Shown here: positions 10,311 to 19,493 of the stretch, piece after piece
Layout: the number at the start of each line of letters is the position of its first letter
How positions within the stretch are numbered: the first letter of the stretch is position 1
Source: Streptoalloteichus tenebrarius
Lineage (GTDB): Bacteria; Actinomycetota; Actinomycetes; Mycobacteriales; Pseudonocardiaceae
Assembly: GCF_024171885.1 (NCBI RefSeq)
Contig: NZ_JAMTCP010000016.1
Span: 56,610 to 120,609, forward strand
DNA length: 64,000 bases
Direction of reading: 5' to 3'
Notes under the pieces: generated by a model
What the model was told of the DNA's origin: nothing
Databases searched by the model: none
What the model saw: the letters and a program-made list of their open reading frames with translations, nothing else
Position numbers and translations under genes: made by a program

Positions 10311-10551
10311 TCGGTCTCCCTTCCCTTTCACGGTCTGCTGCGGGCGCGCTCCCTACGCCGCGTGCCCATGGTGGACGTGGAGCGACCCGTACCGGTTCCG
10401 TCACGATCAGATCGCTTGATGAACGCGATAGTACGGATGGTGTCCACTACTGACGACCACCCATCGAAATGTCTTCACTTTCCGTGCGCGCAAATACGCA
10501 CCGTGTCGGTCCGTCCGGGCGAATCGTCCCCACCCACCGGCGGACGCAAAT

Positions 10552-10571
10552 GCGTGATCACGCGATCACGC
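10552..10571. terminator. short hairpin downstream of the GGDEF gene
   Basis: Arms GCGTGATC and GATCACGC with a 4-nt loop lie about 20 nt beyond the stop of the reverse-strand GGDEF gene. The position fits a terminator, but an operator for the LCP gene promoter region is also possible. Confidence 0.4.
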
Positions 10572-10589
10572 TTCGTGGAAATCGCCGAG

Positions 10590-11468
10590 TCAGTAACCGA
10601 CGGCGCGGGGTTCGGCCACGGCACGGCGACCCGCGGCCGCGCCGGCGAGTCGGACCCGGCCGTTCTGGCGGTAGGCCACGGCGTTGCGCCCGGAGCGTTT
10701 CGCGGCGTAGAGCAGCCCGTCGGCCTGGAGCAGCGTCTGCTCGGGGCCGGCGGCCGTGCGGTTGCCGGGCGAGCTGTGGGCCAGGCCGACGCTGACGGTC
10801 ACGCGCAGGCCCGGGCCGAGCTGCTGCCACGGGTAGTGCTCCACCCTGGCCCGCGCGGCGTCGCAGACCGCGACCGCGGTGGAGGCGTCGATGCCGGGGA
10901 GCACGAGGACGAACTCCTCGCCCCCGTACCGGGCGCAGAACGCGCCCTCGGGGAGGCCGTCCTGGAGCAGTTCGACGACGCGTTGCAGGACGCGGTCGCC
11001 GACGAGGTGCCCGTAGGTGTCGTTGACCTGCTTGAACCAGTCGAGGTCGACCAGGGCCAGGCCGAGGCCCGTCGGGTGGGTGGCCTCCTCGGCGAGCAGG
11101 CTGACCAGCCGTTGGTCGAGGTAGCGGCGGTTGTAGCTGGCGGTGAGGCTGTCCCTGAGGCTCTGCTCGCGGGCCTCGGCGTGCTCCCTGCGCAGCCGGT
11201 CGACCTCGCGGCGGAGTTGCTCGGGGACGTGCGGCGGCTCGGTCTGGTCGGCGTAGAGGAGGTCGAGCGCCGAGCGGAGGTGCTGGTAGGCCTGTCGCCA
11301 CTGGCCGCGGGAGGCGAGCAACGCGGCGATGGACTCGTGGAGCTGGATGAGACCGGTGCTGCCGGTCTCCTGCGCGGGCGGCGGGGCGGCGCGGTCGGCC
11401 CTGGCCTCGGGCACCATGCCGTCGCGCACGTCGTCCGAATCGGCGATGTCGGGCCGCAGCACGGTCAC
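10590..11468 (-). CDS. GGDEF-domain diguanylate cyclase
   Basis: A 292-residue soluble protein. A helical, TPR-like N-terminal region (about 38-75) and a coiled-coil (about 82-108) precede a GGDEF domain (about 108-265). The active loop reads GGEEF (182-186), and the metal Asp and substrate motif are visible in LVDLDWFKQVNDTYGH. It should therefore make cyclic di-GMP from two GTP. The inhibitory RxxD site, expected just before the active loop, is absent, so product inhibition is probably missing. The GTG at 11468 has an excellent GGAGGTGAGAGCG leader. No EAL domain or partner is adjacent. Confidence 0.85.
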   Translation of the reverse strand: MTVLRPDIADSDDVRDGMVPEARADRAAPPPAQETGSTGLIQLHESIAALLASRGQWRQAYQHLRSALDLLYADQTEPPHVPEQLRREVDRLRREHAEAREQSLRDSLTASYNRRYLDQRLVSLLAEEATHPTGLGLALVDLDWFKQVNDTYGHLVGDRVLQRVVELLQDGLPEGAFCARYGGEEFVLVLPGIDASTAVAVCDAARARVEHYPWQQLGPGLRVTVSVGLAHSSPGNRTAAGPEQTLLQADGLLYAAKRSGRNAVAYRQNGRVRLAGAAAGRRAVAEPRAVGY

Positions 11469-11796
11469 CGCTCTCACCTCCCTACGTCCGTGGTGTCGTC
11501 GGCTGGGCCGGTCCCCTTGAGCGAGCGGCACGCGGCCGTGCCGGATTTCCCTCGACCGGTTGACCTCCCACTGCTCCGTTTCGGTGACTGTGGGTGATCT
11601 GTGTCGCCCGTCGTCGGGGTTCCGGGTACCGCCGACCGGGCTGGGCGGACCCGCCGGAGAGCACCCGGCCGGAGCAGTCGGACGGGGCGGGCGGTGGCCG
11701 TCCCGTCCGGTTCCGTGTCGAGGATCACGCTGCTCAGCACCGTCCCGTCCCGCCTTCGCCCTGGGAGCGCGCCGCGTCCTCGCCGCCCGGGGCGGG

Positions 11797-12252
11797 TCAG
11801 CTCGGGCAGGGGGCGAACCCGTAGGCCGTCCCGTCGAGGACCGCGATGTGCTTGGACGCGATCTGACTACCCAGCGTGGCACCCTCCCGACGGGCAGTCA
11901 GTGTGACAGCCACCACGTAGACCACGCCCCTGGGGTTCCCCGTCCGCCCGCCGGGACTCCAGTCCGGGTCGGGTCGCAGCGTCGTCAGCGCGGGTTCCAT
12001 CCAGACGGTGAGCCCCCGGAGGTCGCACAGCCGGTCCCTGGCGTCGGGGTGCTGGGTGCGGCGGAAGAACTCCGCCTGCTCGCCCGCCCCCCGGTCGGCG
12101 GCGTGGTTCGCCTGCTCGAAGTACTCCTCGACCAGCCGTCGGTCGCTGTCGGTCAGCTCCACGGGTCGGGCGACGCCGGGCACCGCGGTGGCGCACCCGG
12201 CCAGCGCCGCCCCCACCAGCAGGAGCGCCGCCGTCCGCCCCCGGCCCGTCAT
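11797..12252 (-). CDS. small lipoprotein, function unknown
   Basis: A 151-residue precursor. The signal peptide ends in the lipobox LAGC (Cys near residue 19), followed by a mature domain with a helical start (DRRLVEEYFEQANHAAD) and beta-rich remainder. Two further cysteines (near LCDLRG and at the C-terminal CPS) could form a disulfide outside the membrane. The ATG at 12252 starts exactly at the signal peptide. I do not recognise the family; it looks like one of the many actinobacterial cell-envelope lipoproteins. Confidence 0.65.
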   Translation of the reverse strand: MTGRGRTAALLLVGAALAGCATAVPGVARPVELTDSDRRLVEEYFEQANHAADRGAGEQAEFFRRTQHPDARDRLCDLRGLTVWMEPALTTLRPDPDWSPGGRTGNPRGVVYVVAVTLTARREGATLGSQIASKHIAVLDGTAYGFAPCPS

Positions 12253-12597
12253 GGCCCCAGCGTGACAGACCCACGTCCCCGACACCCGAGGATGACTCGG
12301 ATTCGCGCCGCGCCGCGGGCTCTGGCACTTGCCAGAATCGACGGAAATGGCTGGCGGGAGCGTGGGCGGCGTCGCGCGGACTTCGTCTTCCGATGTCATG
12401 ACAAAGCGCCCGACGCGTTCTCCCGCACCGGTCATCGGACATGACTCAGGAGGCGGTCGAACGTCGGAGCGCCGGTGTCGGCGAAAACACGTCCGGCGGC
12501 GGACTCCGGTGGGCCGACGCATTCCGACTCCGGGTATGGCGGCGACCGTTTCCGGGCGTGCCCCGGCGTCGGCCGAGGGGGCGTCGCGCCCCCGCTC
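12253..12597. other. intergenic region, no gene seen
   Basis: Between the lipoprotein start and the dusB stop. Open frames here lack ribosome sites and protein-like composition. No clear hairpin was found. Confidence 0.4.
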
Positions 12598-13752
12598 TCA
12601 GCCTCCGGAGTGGTCGATCTCCGCCCCCGCCGGCACGCTGAGGTCCTCCGGGTCGTCCAGCCAGCCCTCCGGCAGCACGACCCGCGCCGGCGAGCCCTGC
12701 CGGCCCCTCGGCCCCTCGGCGTCCTCGGGGAACGGGGCGTCGTGGTCGAGCTGGCCGAGCAGGTCGTCCAGCTCGTCGAACGTCGACACCAGGCCGAACC
12801 GCTGCCGAAGCTGGGAGCCGATGGGGAAGCCCCGCAGGTACCACGCCATGTGCTTGCGCAGGTCGCGCAGGCCCTTGCCCTCGCCCAGGTGCGCGGCGAG
12901 CAGCTCGGCGTGCCGGCGCAGCACCGCGGCGACCTCGCCCAGCGTAGGGCCGGTCGGGATCGGCAGGCCCGCGAAGGCCGCCTGGAGGTCCCGGAACAGC
13001 CACGGGCGGCCGAGGCAGCCCCTGCCCACCACGACCCCGTCGCAGCCGGTCTCGCGGACCATCCGCAGGGCGTCGTCGGCGGAGAAGATGTCGCCGTTGC
13101 CGAGGACGGGGATCGACGTCACGGCCTCCTTCAGGCGCGCGATCGCCGACCAGTCGGCCTCGCCGGAGTACCGCTGCGCGGCCGTCCTGCCGTGCAGGGC
13201 GACCGCGGCGGCGCCCTCCGCCTCGGCGATGCGCCCCGCGTCGAGGTAGGTGACGTGGTCGTCGTCGATGCCGATGCGGAACTTCACCGTGACCGGGATG
13301 CCGGCCGGCTCGGCCGCCCGCACCGCCGCGCGCACGATCGCGGCGAACAGCCGCCGCTTGTACGGCAACGCGGAGCCGCCGCCCTTGCGCGTCACCTTGG
13401 GGACGGGGCAGCCGAAGTTCATGTCCACGTGGTCGGCGAGGTCCTCCTCGACGATCATCTGGACGGCGCGGCCCATCGTCTCGGGGTCGACCCCGTAGAG
13501 CTGCATCGACCTCGGCTTCTCGTCCGGGTCGAAGGTGATCATCCGCATCGTCTCGGGGTGCCGCTCGACCAGCGCCCTCGTCGTGATCATCTCGCAGACG
13601 TAGAGCCCGGCCCCGTACTCGCGGCACAGCCGGCGGAACGCCACGTTGGTGATGCCGGCCATCGGCGCGAGCACCACCGGCGGGTCGACCACGTGGGGGC
13701 CGATCCGCAGGGGCGCCGTCACCGGCACGGGAAGCGTGGTGGTGCTGGGCAT
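12598..13752 (-). CDS. dusB: tRNA-dihydrouridine synthase DusB
   Basis: An FMN enzyme of 384 residues that reduces uridine to dihydrouridine in tRNA. The TIM-barrel motifs are all visible: APMAGITNVAFRRL (29-42), the catalytic Cys115 in MNFGCPVPKV, KFRIG, HGRTAAQRYSG and LGNGDI. The C-terminal helical domain (about 290-384) is present. It corresponds to Rv0823c, completing the conserved order after the LCP gene. The last ~30 residues are acidic and probably disordered. Confidence 0.93.
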   Translation of the reverse strand: MPSTTTLPVPVTAPLRIGPHVVDPPVVLAPMAGITNVAFRRLCREYGAGLYVCEMITTRALVERHPETMRMITFDPDEKPRSMQLYGVDPETMGRAVQMIVEEDLADHVDMNFGCPVPKVTRKGGGSALPYKRRLFAAIVRAAVRAAEPAGIPVTVKFRIGIDDDHVTYLDAGRIAEAEGAAAVALHGRTAAQRYSGEADWSAIARLKEAVTSIPVLGNGDIFSADDALRMVRETGCDGVVVGRGCLGRPWLFRDLQAAFAGLPIPTGPTLGEVAAVLRRHAELLAAHLGEGKGLRDLRKHMAWYLRGFPIGSQLRQRFGLVSTFDELDDLLGQLDHDAPFPEDAEGPRGRQGSPARVVLPEGWLDDPEDLSVPAGAEIDHSGG

Positions 13753-13859
13753 CGGTCCATTGTCGCCGTCCCGTCGGGGTGGGCGTCGCCCCTCCGCCGG
13801 GGCGGTGTGGCCAAGACCTCACCGCGCGCCGCGCGCCCGCCTCCCCCAGCAGCGGGAAA

Positions 13860-13890
13860 GGCCCTCCCCGACGGGTCGACGGGGAGGGCC
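13860..13890. terminator. terminator hairpin downstream of sodC
   Basis: An 11-bp perfect stem (GGCCCTCCCCG / CGGGGAGGGCC) with a 9-nt loop, between the dusB start and the sodC stop. It should end the reverse-strand sodC transcript. Confidence 0.7.
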
Positions 13891-13968
13891 GGGCGGTCTT
13901 CGGACGATCCGCCCGCGGTCACGCGGACGGTGTGGTGTCAGAACGGTCTGTGTCAGAGAAGGACGGGG

Positions 13969-14559
13969 TCAGAACGGGACGGTGATGCAGGCGAGGCGGT
14001 CACCGGCCTGGCCGGCGTGCCCCGGGTCGGTGTGCGTGTGGTGCTCGTGGATGACCACCGAGCCCGCGTGCCGGTCGGTGAACCGCCAGGGCACGGTCGT
14101 CATCGCGAAGCCGTTGCCCTCGCGATCGGTGGTGAAGTCCAGCCAGATCTCGTTGCGGGGGTTGGCGTAGGCCGGGTCGGTCGAGGTCCCCGGCTTGGGG
14201 TCCACGACGTTCTGGTAGTGCGGGCCGGCCGCCGCGCCGGTGGCGCCGCACGCGTTGACGTGGGCGTGGGCGCCGTACTCGCGGTGGGGCACCAGGCCCT
14301 GGGTGAGCAGCACCACCCGGGTGCCGTTGTTCGGGGCGGGGAAGGCGACGACGGTCGCGCGGGAGCCGGGGCGGGCCAGCTCCTGGTTGTAGGTGATGGC
14401 CGTGGCGCCCGGTCGGTAGGGCTCGAACGTCCCTCGGGCGATGACGGCGCTGCCGCCGGCGGCGGTCGCCTCGGTGGAGGCGACGGCGGGGGTGGTGGTC
14501 AGGAGGGTGAGCGCAGCGCCCATGCCGAACAGGGCGGCGATGGTGGATTTGCGACGCAT
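13969..14559 (-). CDS. sodC: secreted Cu/Zn superoxide dismutase-like protein
   Basis: A 196-residue protein with a Sec signal peptide (cleavage near AVASTEA, residue 27) and a Cu/Zn-SOD-type beta-barrel. Copper ligands are visible as HAHVNACG and the later HEHH segment; the bridging His is in GPHYQNV. A disulfide is possible between the Cys of HVNACG and that of RLACITV, as in classical SodC. It should detoxify superoxide outside the membrane. The ATG at 14559 is preceded by AAGGATTGGGGC. Some members of this family lack full zinc ligands, so activity is inferred. Confidence 0.8.
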   Translation of the reverse strand: MRRKSTIAALFGMGAALTLLTTTPAVASTEATAAGGSAVIARGTFEPYRPGATAITYNQELARPGSRATVVAFPAPNNGTRVVLLTQGLVPHREYGAHAHVNACGATGAAAGPHYQNVVDPKPGTSTDPAYANPRNEIWLDFTTDREGNGFAMTTVPWRFTDRHAGSVVIHEHHTHTDPGHAGQAGDRLACITVPF

Positions 14560-14660
14560 GCCCCAATCCTTGGCGCAGGCGCGGGGATCGTGCACGCCCC
14601 CCGATCGTGTACCACCCAGAAGGACCACCGGGGATTTCTTCCCCCGCATACGGTGTCGCG

Positions 14661-15602
14661 GTGCTCGGGAAGAGAGTGACAACAGCCGACCGGACGTGGT
14701 TGGTGGCCTGTTCGGCCGCCCTCTGGGGGACGGACGGCCTGCTCCGGAAACCCCTGGCCGACGCCCTGCCGGCCGCCACCGTCGTGTTCTGGGAACACGT
14801 GATCGTCCTCGTGCTCCTCCTGCCGTGGCTGCCGGGCGCCCTGCGGGCGCTCCGCCGGTGCTCGGCCAGGGAGTGGTTGGCCGTCCTGGCGATCGGGGCC
14901 GGCTCGTCCGCGGCCGCGACCGCCCTGTTCACCGCCGCGTTCCGCGTGGGCGACGCGGTGACGCCGCTGGTGTTGCAGAAGCTCCAGCCGGTCTTCGTCG
15001 TGCTGGCCGCCTCCGCCCTGCTCCGCGAGCGGGTGCGGGCGGGCTACCTCGTCTTCGCCGTGCCCGCCCTGGTCGGCGCCTGGTTGCTGACCTTCCCGAA
15101 CCCGTTCCAGGTGCGTGTGGCCGCCGCGCAGGCGGCCCTGCTCGCCGTGGGCGCGGCCGCGTTGTGGGCGGCCGGCACCGTGCTCGGCCGGTTGGTGAGC
15201 CGGTCCCTCAGCCCGCGCGAGGTGACCGTGTCGCGGTTCGCGACGGGCCTGCCGGCAGCCGCCGTCGTGGTGTGGCTCCAGGACGCGCCGGTCGCGGTCG
15301 GCTGGGGCAACGCCACCGGGCTGGTGCTGCTCGCGGTGGTGCCGGGCCTGCTCGCGCTGAGCCTGTACTACCTGGGCCTGCGCTCCACGCCGGCGTCCAG
15401 GGCCACCCTGGCCGAGCTGGCGTTCCCCGCGACCGCCGCGCTGATCGGCGTCGGCCTGCTCGGCAACCACCTCACGGCCACCCAGTGGCTGGGGTTCGCG
15501 CTGGTCGTGGCCATGGTCACCGCGCTGGGGTGGCACGAACGGGTGCGTCGGGTACCCGTCGTCCAGGACCGGACCGGGCGGGAGGAGATGGTGCCGGGGT
15601 GA
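14661..15602 (+). CDS. EamA-family (DMT) transporter
   Basis: An integral membrane protein of about 313 residues with ten hydrophobic helices arranged as two EamA repeats (about 10-140 and 150-295). Members export metabolites such as amino acids; the substrate cannot be told here. The start is uncertain: GTG 14661 lies about 6 nt after a TACGGT box (leaderless), while GTG 14676 has a GGGAAGAGA stretch close upstream. It is divergent from sodC and coupled by a GTGA overlap to the next gene. Confidence 0.82.
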   Translation: MLGKRVTTADRTWLVACSAALWGTDGLLRKPLADALPAATVVFWEHVIVLVLLLPWLPGALRALRRCSAREWLAVLAIGAGSSAAATALFTAAFRVGDAVTPLVLQKLQPVFVVLAASALLRERVRAGYLVFAVPALVGAWLLTFPNPFQVRVAAAQAALLAVGAAALWAAGTVLGRLVSRSLSPREVTVSRFATGLPAAAVVVWLQDAPVAVGWGNATGLVLLAVVPGLLALSLYYLGLRSTPASRATLAELAFPATAALIGVGLLGNHLTATQWLGFALVVAMVTALGWHERVRRVPVVQDRTGREEMVPG

Positions 15603-16069
15603 GCGAGCCCGAGGAGGACGACAGCGAACGGCTCGTCCGCAACCTCAACGAGCTGCTCCAGGAGCTGCGGGTGGCGCAGGCGGGCGTGCAGATCCTGTTC
15701 GCCTTCCTGCTGGCGGTGGCGTTCACCGAGGTGTTCCGGGACGCCTCCGCCTTCCAGCGGGTTCTGCACCTGGTCACCGTCATGCTGGCCACGGGCGCGG
15801 CGGCGCTGCTGATCGCGCCGGCGGCCTGGCACCGGCTGCTGTTCCGCTCGGGACGGCGGGAGCAGATCATCGGGGTGGCGAACCGGTTCGCCACGGCCGG
15901 GCTCGCGTTGCTCGCGGCGGCCATGACCGGCGCGGTCGTGTTGGTGGCCGACGTGGTGCTCAGCGGGCCGTGGGCGGTCCTCCTCGGCGCCGTCTCCGGG
16001 GTCTTCTACGGGGTCCTGTGGTTCGCCTGGCCGCTGCGGATCAGGTCCGCCCGCGGCCGCCGCCGGTGA
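15599..16069 (+). CDS. DUF6328-like membrane protein
   Basis: A 156-residue protein with a short charged N-terminus (about 1-35) and four hydrophobic segments. The early helix VQILFAFLLAVAFTEVF and the pattern RNLNELLQELRVAQAGVQ resemble the DUF6328 family of actinobacterial membrane proteins. The start overlaps the EamA stop (GTGA), so the two are probably co-translated. No function is known. Confidence 0.7.
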   Translation: MSEPEEDDSERLVRNLNELLQELRVAQAGVQILFAFLLAVAFTEVFRDASAFQRVLHLVTVMLATGAAALLIAPAAWHRLLFRSGRREQIIGVANRFATAGLALLAAAMTGAVVLVADVVLSGPWAVLLGAVSGVFYGVLWFAWPLRIRSARGRRR

Positions 16070-16138
16070 GGGGCGCGCCGCCCGGCTCGGGGGACCGGGC
16101 GGCGCGGGTTCGCCGGGCGCGGCGGGCGCCCGGCCGGC

Positions 16139-17473
16139 TCAGCCGACGTCCCGGCGGAGCAGGTCCTCCTCGGTCTCCCTGCGCACCAGGAGCCGGACCG
16201 CGCCGTCGTCCACGGCCACCACGGCCGGGCGACCGACGAGGTTGTAGTTCGAGGCGAGCGAGTGGTGGTAGGCCCCGGTGGCCGGGACGGCGAGCAGGTC
16301 GCCGGCGTGGACGTCGCCAGGCAACGGGACGTCCCTGGCCAGGACGTCGCCCGCCTCGCAGTGCCGGCCCACCACGGTGACCTCGCGCGTCGGCGCGACC
16401 GGGGGCCGTCCGACCAGCCGGGCCAGGTAGCGCGCCCCGTACAGCGCCGGCCTCGGGTTGTCGCTCATCCCGCCGTCGACCGCGACGAACGTGCGGACCG
16501 CGTGCTTCACCGCGACCACGCGGTACACCGTCACCCCGGCGGCCGCGACCAGGGCCCTGCCCGGCTCGACCGTCAGGCGGGGCGGTCGGAGCCGGTGCCT
16601 CGCGCACTCGTCGTGCACCGCCACGCGCACGCGGTGGGCGAAGCCGGCGAGGTCGAAGGTGTCCTCGCCGGGGAGCTGCGGCACGGCGTGTCCGCCGCCC
16701 AGGTTCAGCTCCGGCAGCTCCAGCCCGTGCTCGTCGCGCACGGCCGCGAGGAACCCGACCAGCCGACGCGTGGCCAGTTCGAAGTCGGCGACCCGGCGCA
16801 GTTGCGAGCCCAGGTGGGTGTGCAGCCCGACCAGGCGCAGGTTCGGCTGGCGGAGCACGTGGCGGACCGCCTCGGCGGCGGCGCCGGTGCTCAGCGGGAA
16901 GCCGAACTTCTGGTCCTCCACGCCAGTCGTGACCGCGACGTGCGTGCCGCCGTCCACGCCCGGCGTCACCCGGACCAGGACGCGTTGGCGGTCCCTGGCG
17001 AGCGCGCCGAGCTGCTCCACCTCGTCCAGCGAGTCGACCACGATCCGGCCGACGCCGTGGGCGAACGCGGCCTTGAGGTCCTCGGGTGTCTTGGCGTTGC
17101 CGTGCAACAGCATCCGCCAGCCGGGGAAGCCGACCGAGCGGGCCACCGCGATCTCGCCGGCGGAGCACACGTCCAGCGACAGCCCCTCGGCGGCGACCAG
17201 CCGGGCCATGGCCCGGCACAGGAACGCCTTGCTGGCGTACGCGATCTCCGCGCCGGGCAGGGCGGCCCGGTACGCGCGGCAGCGCCGGCGCACGTCAGCG
17301 AGGTCGATCAGGTGGAGTGGGGTGCCGAACCGGCCGGCCAGCTCGGTGACGCGGACGCCACCGACCAGGAGTTCCCCGTGCTCGTCGACGGTCGTGCCGA
17401 CGGGCCAGACGTTCTCTTCGAGACGGGCCTGCGCCATTCCGCGCAGGGACGGCAGGATTTCCGCAAGAGTCAC
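16139..17473 (-). CDS. lysA: diaminopimelate decarboxylase (LysA)
   Basis: A fold-type III PLP enzyme of 444 residues that converts meso-diaminopimelate to L-lysine. Visible motifs: the PLP lysine in YASKAFLC, HTHLGSQ, the phosphate-binding glycines in LNLGGGHA, EPGRALV, and the C-terminal active-site CEAGDVL with a later Tyr near ATGAYHHS. GTG 17473 has a GGGGAGGA site; an in-frame ATG at 17572 would add 33 unrelated residues. It stands alone rather than beside thrA/hom and argS, so it may be a second copy or may act on another amino acid. Confidence 0.85.
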   Translation of the reverse strand: MTLAEILPSLRGMAQARLEENVWPVGTTVDEHGELLVGGVRVTELAGRFGTPLHLIDLADVRRRCRAYRAALPGAEIAYASKAFLCRAMARLVAAEGLSLDVCSAGEIAVARSVGFPGWRMLLHGNAKTPEDLKAAFAHGVGRIVVDSLDEVEQLGALARDRQRVLVRVTPGVDGGTHVAVTTGVEDQKFGFPLSTGAAAEAVRHVLRQPNLRLVGLHTHLGSQLRRVADFELATRRLVGFLAAVRDEHGLELPELNLGGGHAVPQLPGEDTFDLAGFAHRVRVAVHDECARHRLRPPRLTVEPGRALVAAAGVTVYRVVAVKHAVRTFVAVDGGMSDNPRPALYGARYLARLVGRPPVAPTREVTVVGRHCEAGDVLARDVPLPGDVHAGDLLAVPATGAYHHSLASNYNLVGRPAVVAVDDGAVRLLVRRETEEDLLRRDVG

Positions 17474-17662
17474 CGCGTCCTCCCCGGTGTGGGGTGTGTG
17501 CGGGACAAGCACAGCGCCTGGCGGGCCCTCCGATGCCGCTCCGGACACCGTCATGACGACCCGACCGGCCATGTTGACGCCCCGTTGACACCGCCGTGTC
17601 CGCCGTCACGGGGCTGGGCGGCGTGGCGTCGGGTTTCGTATGGCTGTGATCTTGACAAGCCG

Positions 17663-17689
17663 AAGCCCCTGGTCGATGACCAGGGGCTT
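17663..17689 (-). terminator. terminator of tRNA-Lys
   Basis: A perfect 12-bp stem (AAGCCCCTGGTC / GACCAGGGGCTT) with a 3-nt loop, immediately after the CCA end of the reverse-strand tRNA. Confidence 0.85.
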
Positions 17690-17765
17690 TGGTGGGCCGC
17701 CAGGGGCTCGAACCCTGAACCCGCGGATTAAAAGTCCGCTGCTCTGCCAGTTGAGCTAGCGGCCC
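17690..17765 (-). tRNA. tRNA-Lys (UUU), CCA encoded
   Basis: The reverse strand folds into a full cloverleaf. The acceptor GGGCCGC pairs with GCGGCCC, and the anticodon loop CTTTTAA gives anticodon UUU. The T-arm carries GGTTCGAGCC. The 3' CCA is encoded at 17690-17692. Confidence 0.95.
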
Positions 17766-17923
17766 GCAGACAAGGCTAGAGGAAGCCGGGCAGGGGGTGG
17801 GCACCCTCCCGGGGATTCGACCAAGCGGCCGCCTCCGTTCGGCGGTGCCCAGGAACCGGAATGTCGCACCCGCCGTGCGTCTTCTCGCACCCGCGATCCG
17901 CGCGCCGCCCCGGCGGCGGCCGT

Positions 17924-18592
17924 TCAGCGCGCGAGGGCGGCGCGGCCGAGGTGGTCGGCCTGGCGGGTCGTCTCCGGGAGGCGGTAGCGGGGCGCGAGCC
18001 GCAGCACCTGCTCGGTGGCCGTGTCCAGGTCGACGAGATGGCCCACCGAGACGAACACCGGGCGCACCCCGTCCTGGGTGCGCAACGCCCGGCCGACGAC
18101 CTCGTCGCCGTCGAGCAGCGGCGTCCAGTCGCCCCGCCGCGGTCCGGGCGGCTCGTACCGGCCCAGCGGCGTCTTGGCGACCCCGATGCTCGGCACCCCG
18201 GTGAGCACGCCAAGGTGGCAGGCCAGCCCGAACCGGCGCGGGTGGGCGATCCCCTGCCCGTCGACCACCAGCAGGTCCGGGGTGGTCGCGAGCCGTTCCA
18301 GGGCGTCCACCAGCGCCGGCAGCTCGCGGAACGCGAACAGCCCCGGCACGTAGGGGAACGTCGCCGTCCCAGGGACGACCGCGCTGTCCACGGGGGACAG
18401 CGTCTCGGCGTCCAGCACGGCGACCGCGGCGACGAGGTCGTCGCTGCCGTCGGCGTAGGCGACGTCGAGGCCGGCGACGGTCCGCACCCCGGTCAGCTCG
18501 CCGCTCGCGCGGACCCGCGACCGGAGCCGTTCCTGGAGCGCCTCCGCCTCGGCGGCCGAGCAGGGCCAGTCGTGCGTCACGCGCACCCGCAT
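17924..18592 (-). CDS. nfi: endonuclease V
   Basis: Deoxyinosine 3' endonuclease of 222 residues that nicks DNA next to deaminated adenine. The family's metal and wedge residues are visible: GLDVAYADG (first Asp), FPYVPGLFAFRELPAL (Pro-Tyr-Val-Pro wedge and Glu), VVDGQGIAHPRRFGLACH (second Asp), and the Lys in IGVAKTPLGRY. The ATG at 18592 follows GGGGAGGACGACGCC. It lies 23 bp after the SUFU-domain gene on the same strand, so they may share a transcript. Confidence 0.92.
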   Translation of the reverse strand: MRVRVTHDWPCSAAEAEALQERLRSRVRASGELTGVRTVAGLDVAYADGSDDLVAAVAVLDAETLSPVDSAVVPGTATFPYVPGLFAFRELPALVDALERLATTPDLLVVDGQGIAHPRRFGLACHLGVLTGVPSIGVAKTPLGRYEPPGPRRGDWTPLLDGDEVVGRALRTQDGVRPVFVSVGHLVDLDTATEQVLRLAPRYRLPETTRQADHLGRAALAR

Positions 18593-18615
18593 GGCGTCGT
18601 CCTCCCCGGACCGAG

Positions 18616-19176
18616 CTAGATCGAGGAGGAGCGGTAGACGTCGAGCAGGTCGGTCTCCTTGGCCTCCCAGATCTTGCGCACCGCGTCCGCCCCGAACTGC
18701 TCGACGTACTTGGCCTCGGCGAACGTGATCGGCACCAACGTGATGATCTGGAGCGCCGGCTCGCCGTAGGCGTCGTGGAAGACGTCGAAGTCGGTGCTCA
18801 GGTAGGGGTGGGGTGAGGCGAGCACGCCGTGGATCCTGGTGTCGGGCACCAGCGGCTGGGTGTTCTCCACCGCCTGGTCGAACTCCAGGCCCTGGCCGCT
18901 GCGCACGACCATCTCGCAGATCACGTTGACCAGGAAGGCGGCGATCTCCTCCTGGTCGGACTGGAGCGTGCAGACGAACTCCTCCGGCAGCATCGAGTCG
19001 ACCTGCTGGAAGCAGACCCCGTTGCTGATCACGGAGACCATGTCGTACTCCGGGTGCTCGTACACCGCCAGCGTGTACCCCTGGTTCGGGCCGTGCAGGG
19101 TCGGCGACTCCGCGTCCCGGATCCGGCCGAGGTGCCGCTCGATGTGGCCGGAGACCCCGTCGTACCTGTCGGCCAT
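18616..19176 (-). CDS. suppressor-of-fused domain protein
   Basis: A 186-residue soluble protein matching the SUFU-like domain found widely in bacteria. Typical segments are the early HIERHLG, a central MLPEEFVCTLQ, the PYLSTDFDVFHD region and the late ITLVPITFAEAKYVEQFGAD. In bacteria these proteins are often immunity or adaptor proteins in polymorphic-toxin settings, but no toxin is adjacent here. The ATG at 19176 has GGGAG 8 nt upstream. It precedes the endonuclease V gene. Confidence 0.75.
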   Translation of the reverse strand: MADRYDGVSGHIERHLGRIRDAESPTLHGPNQGYTLAVYEHPEYDMVSVISNGVCFQQVDSMLPEEFVCTLQSDQEEIAAFLVNVICEMVVRSGQGLEFDQAVENTQPLVPDTRIHGVLASPHPYLSTDFDVFHDAYGEPALQIITLVPITFAEAKYVEQFGADAVRKIWEAKETDLLDVYRSSSI

Positions 19177-19493
19177 CCGGTTTCTCCCTCGCTCGCGTGT
19201 GGTTGTCCCCCGATTCCACCAGGGCGCGACCGGGGCGCGTCCTGGCTCCATCGTCGTCGCAGAAGCATGGCACCTCGCCGGGCGCGGGGACGCGCGTCGG
19301 TCGGTCCGAGGGGCGCCGGGCGCGGCGCGCGGCCACCACCCGGTCGGCCGGTCGAACAGCCGTTCGAAGGTTGGTTACCATGGCCTCGGGTCGGCGTCCG
19401 TGGGGTGGGGAAGGCCCGACGGGCGCCGGCCCGCGCGTGCGACGCGGTCCCCGGGGCCGGCTGTGGCCCCGGGGACCGTGCGCGAGGACGCCC
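19177..19493. other. intergenic region with terminator
   Basis: No gene is supported. The segment holds the upstream region of the SUFU-domain gene and, at 19446-19477, the terminator of the 34-residue peptide unit. Confidence 0.4.
19446..19477 (-). terminator. terminator of the 34-residue peptide unit
   Basis: A perfect 13-bp stem (GGTCCCCGGGGCC / GGCCCCGGGGACC) with a 6-nt loop, starting 17 nt after the peptide stop codon. Confidence 0.8.
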
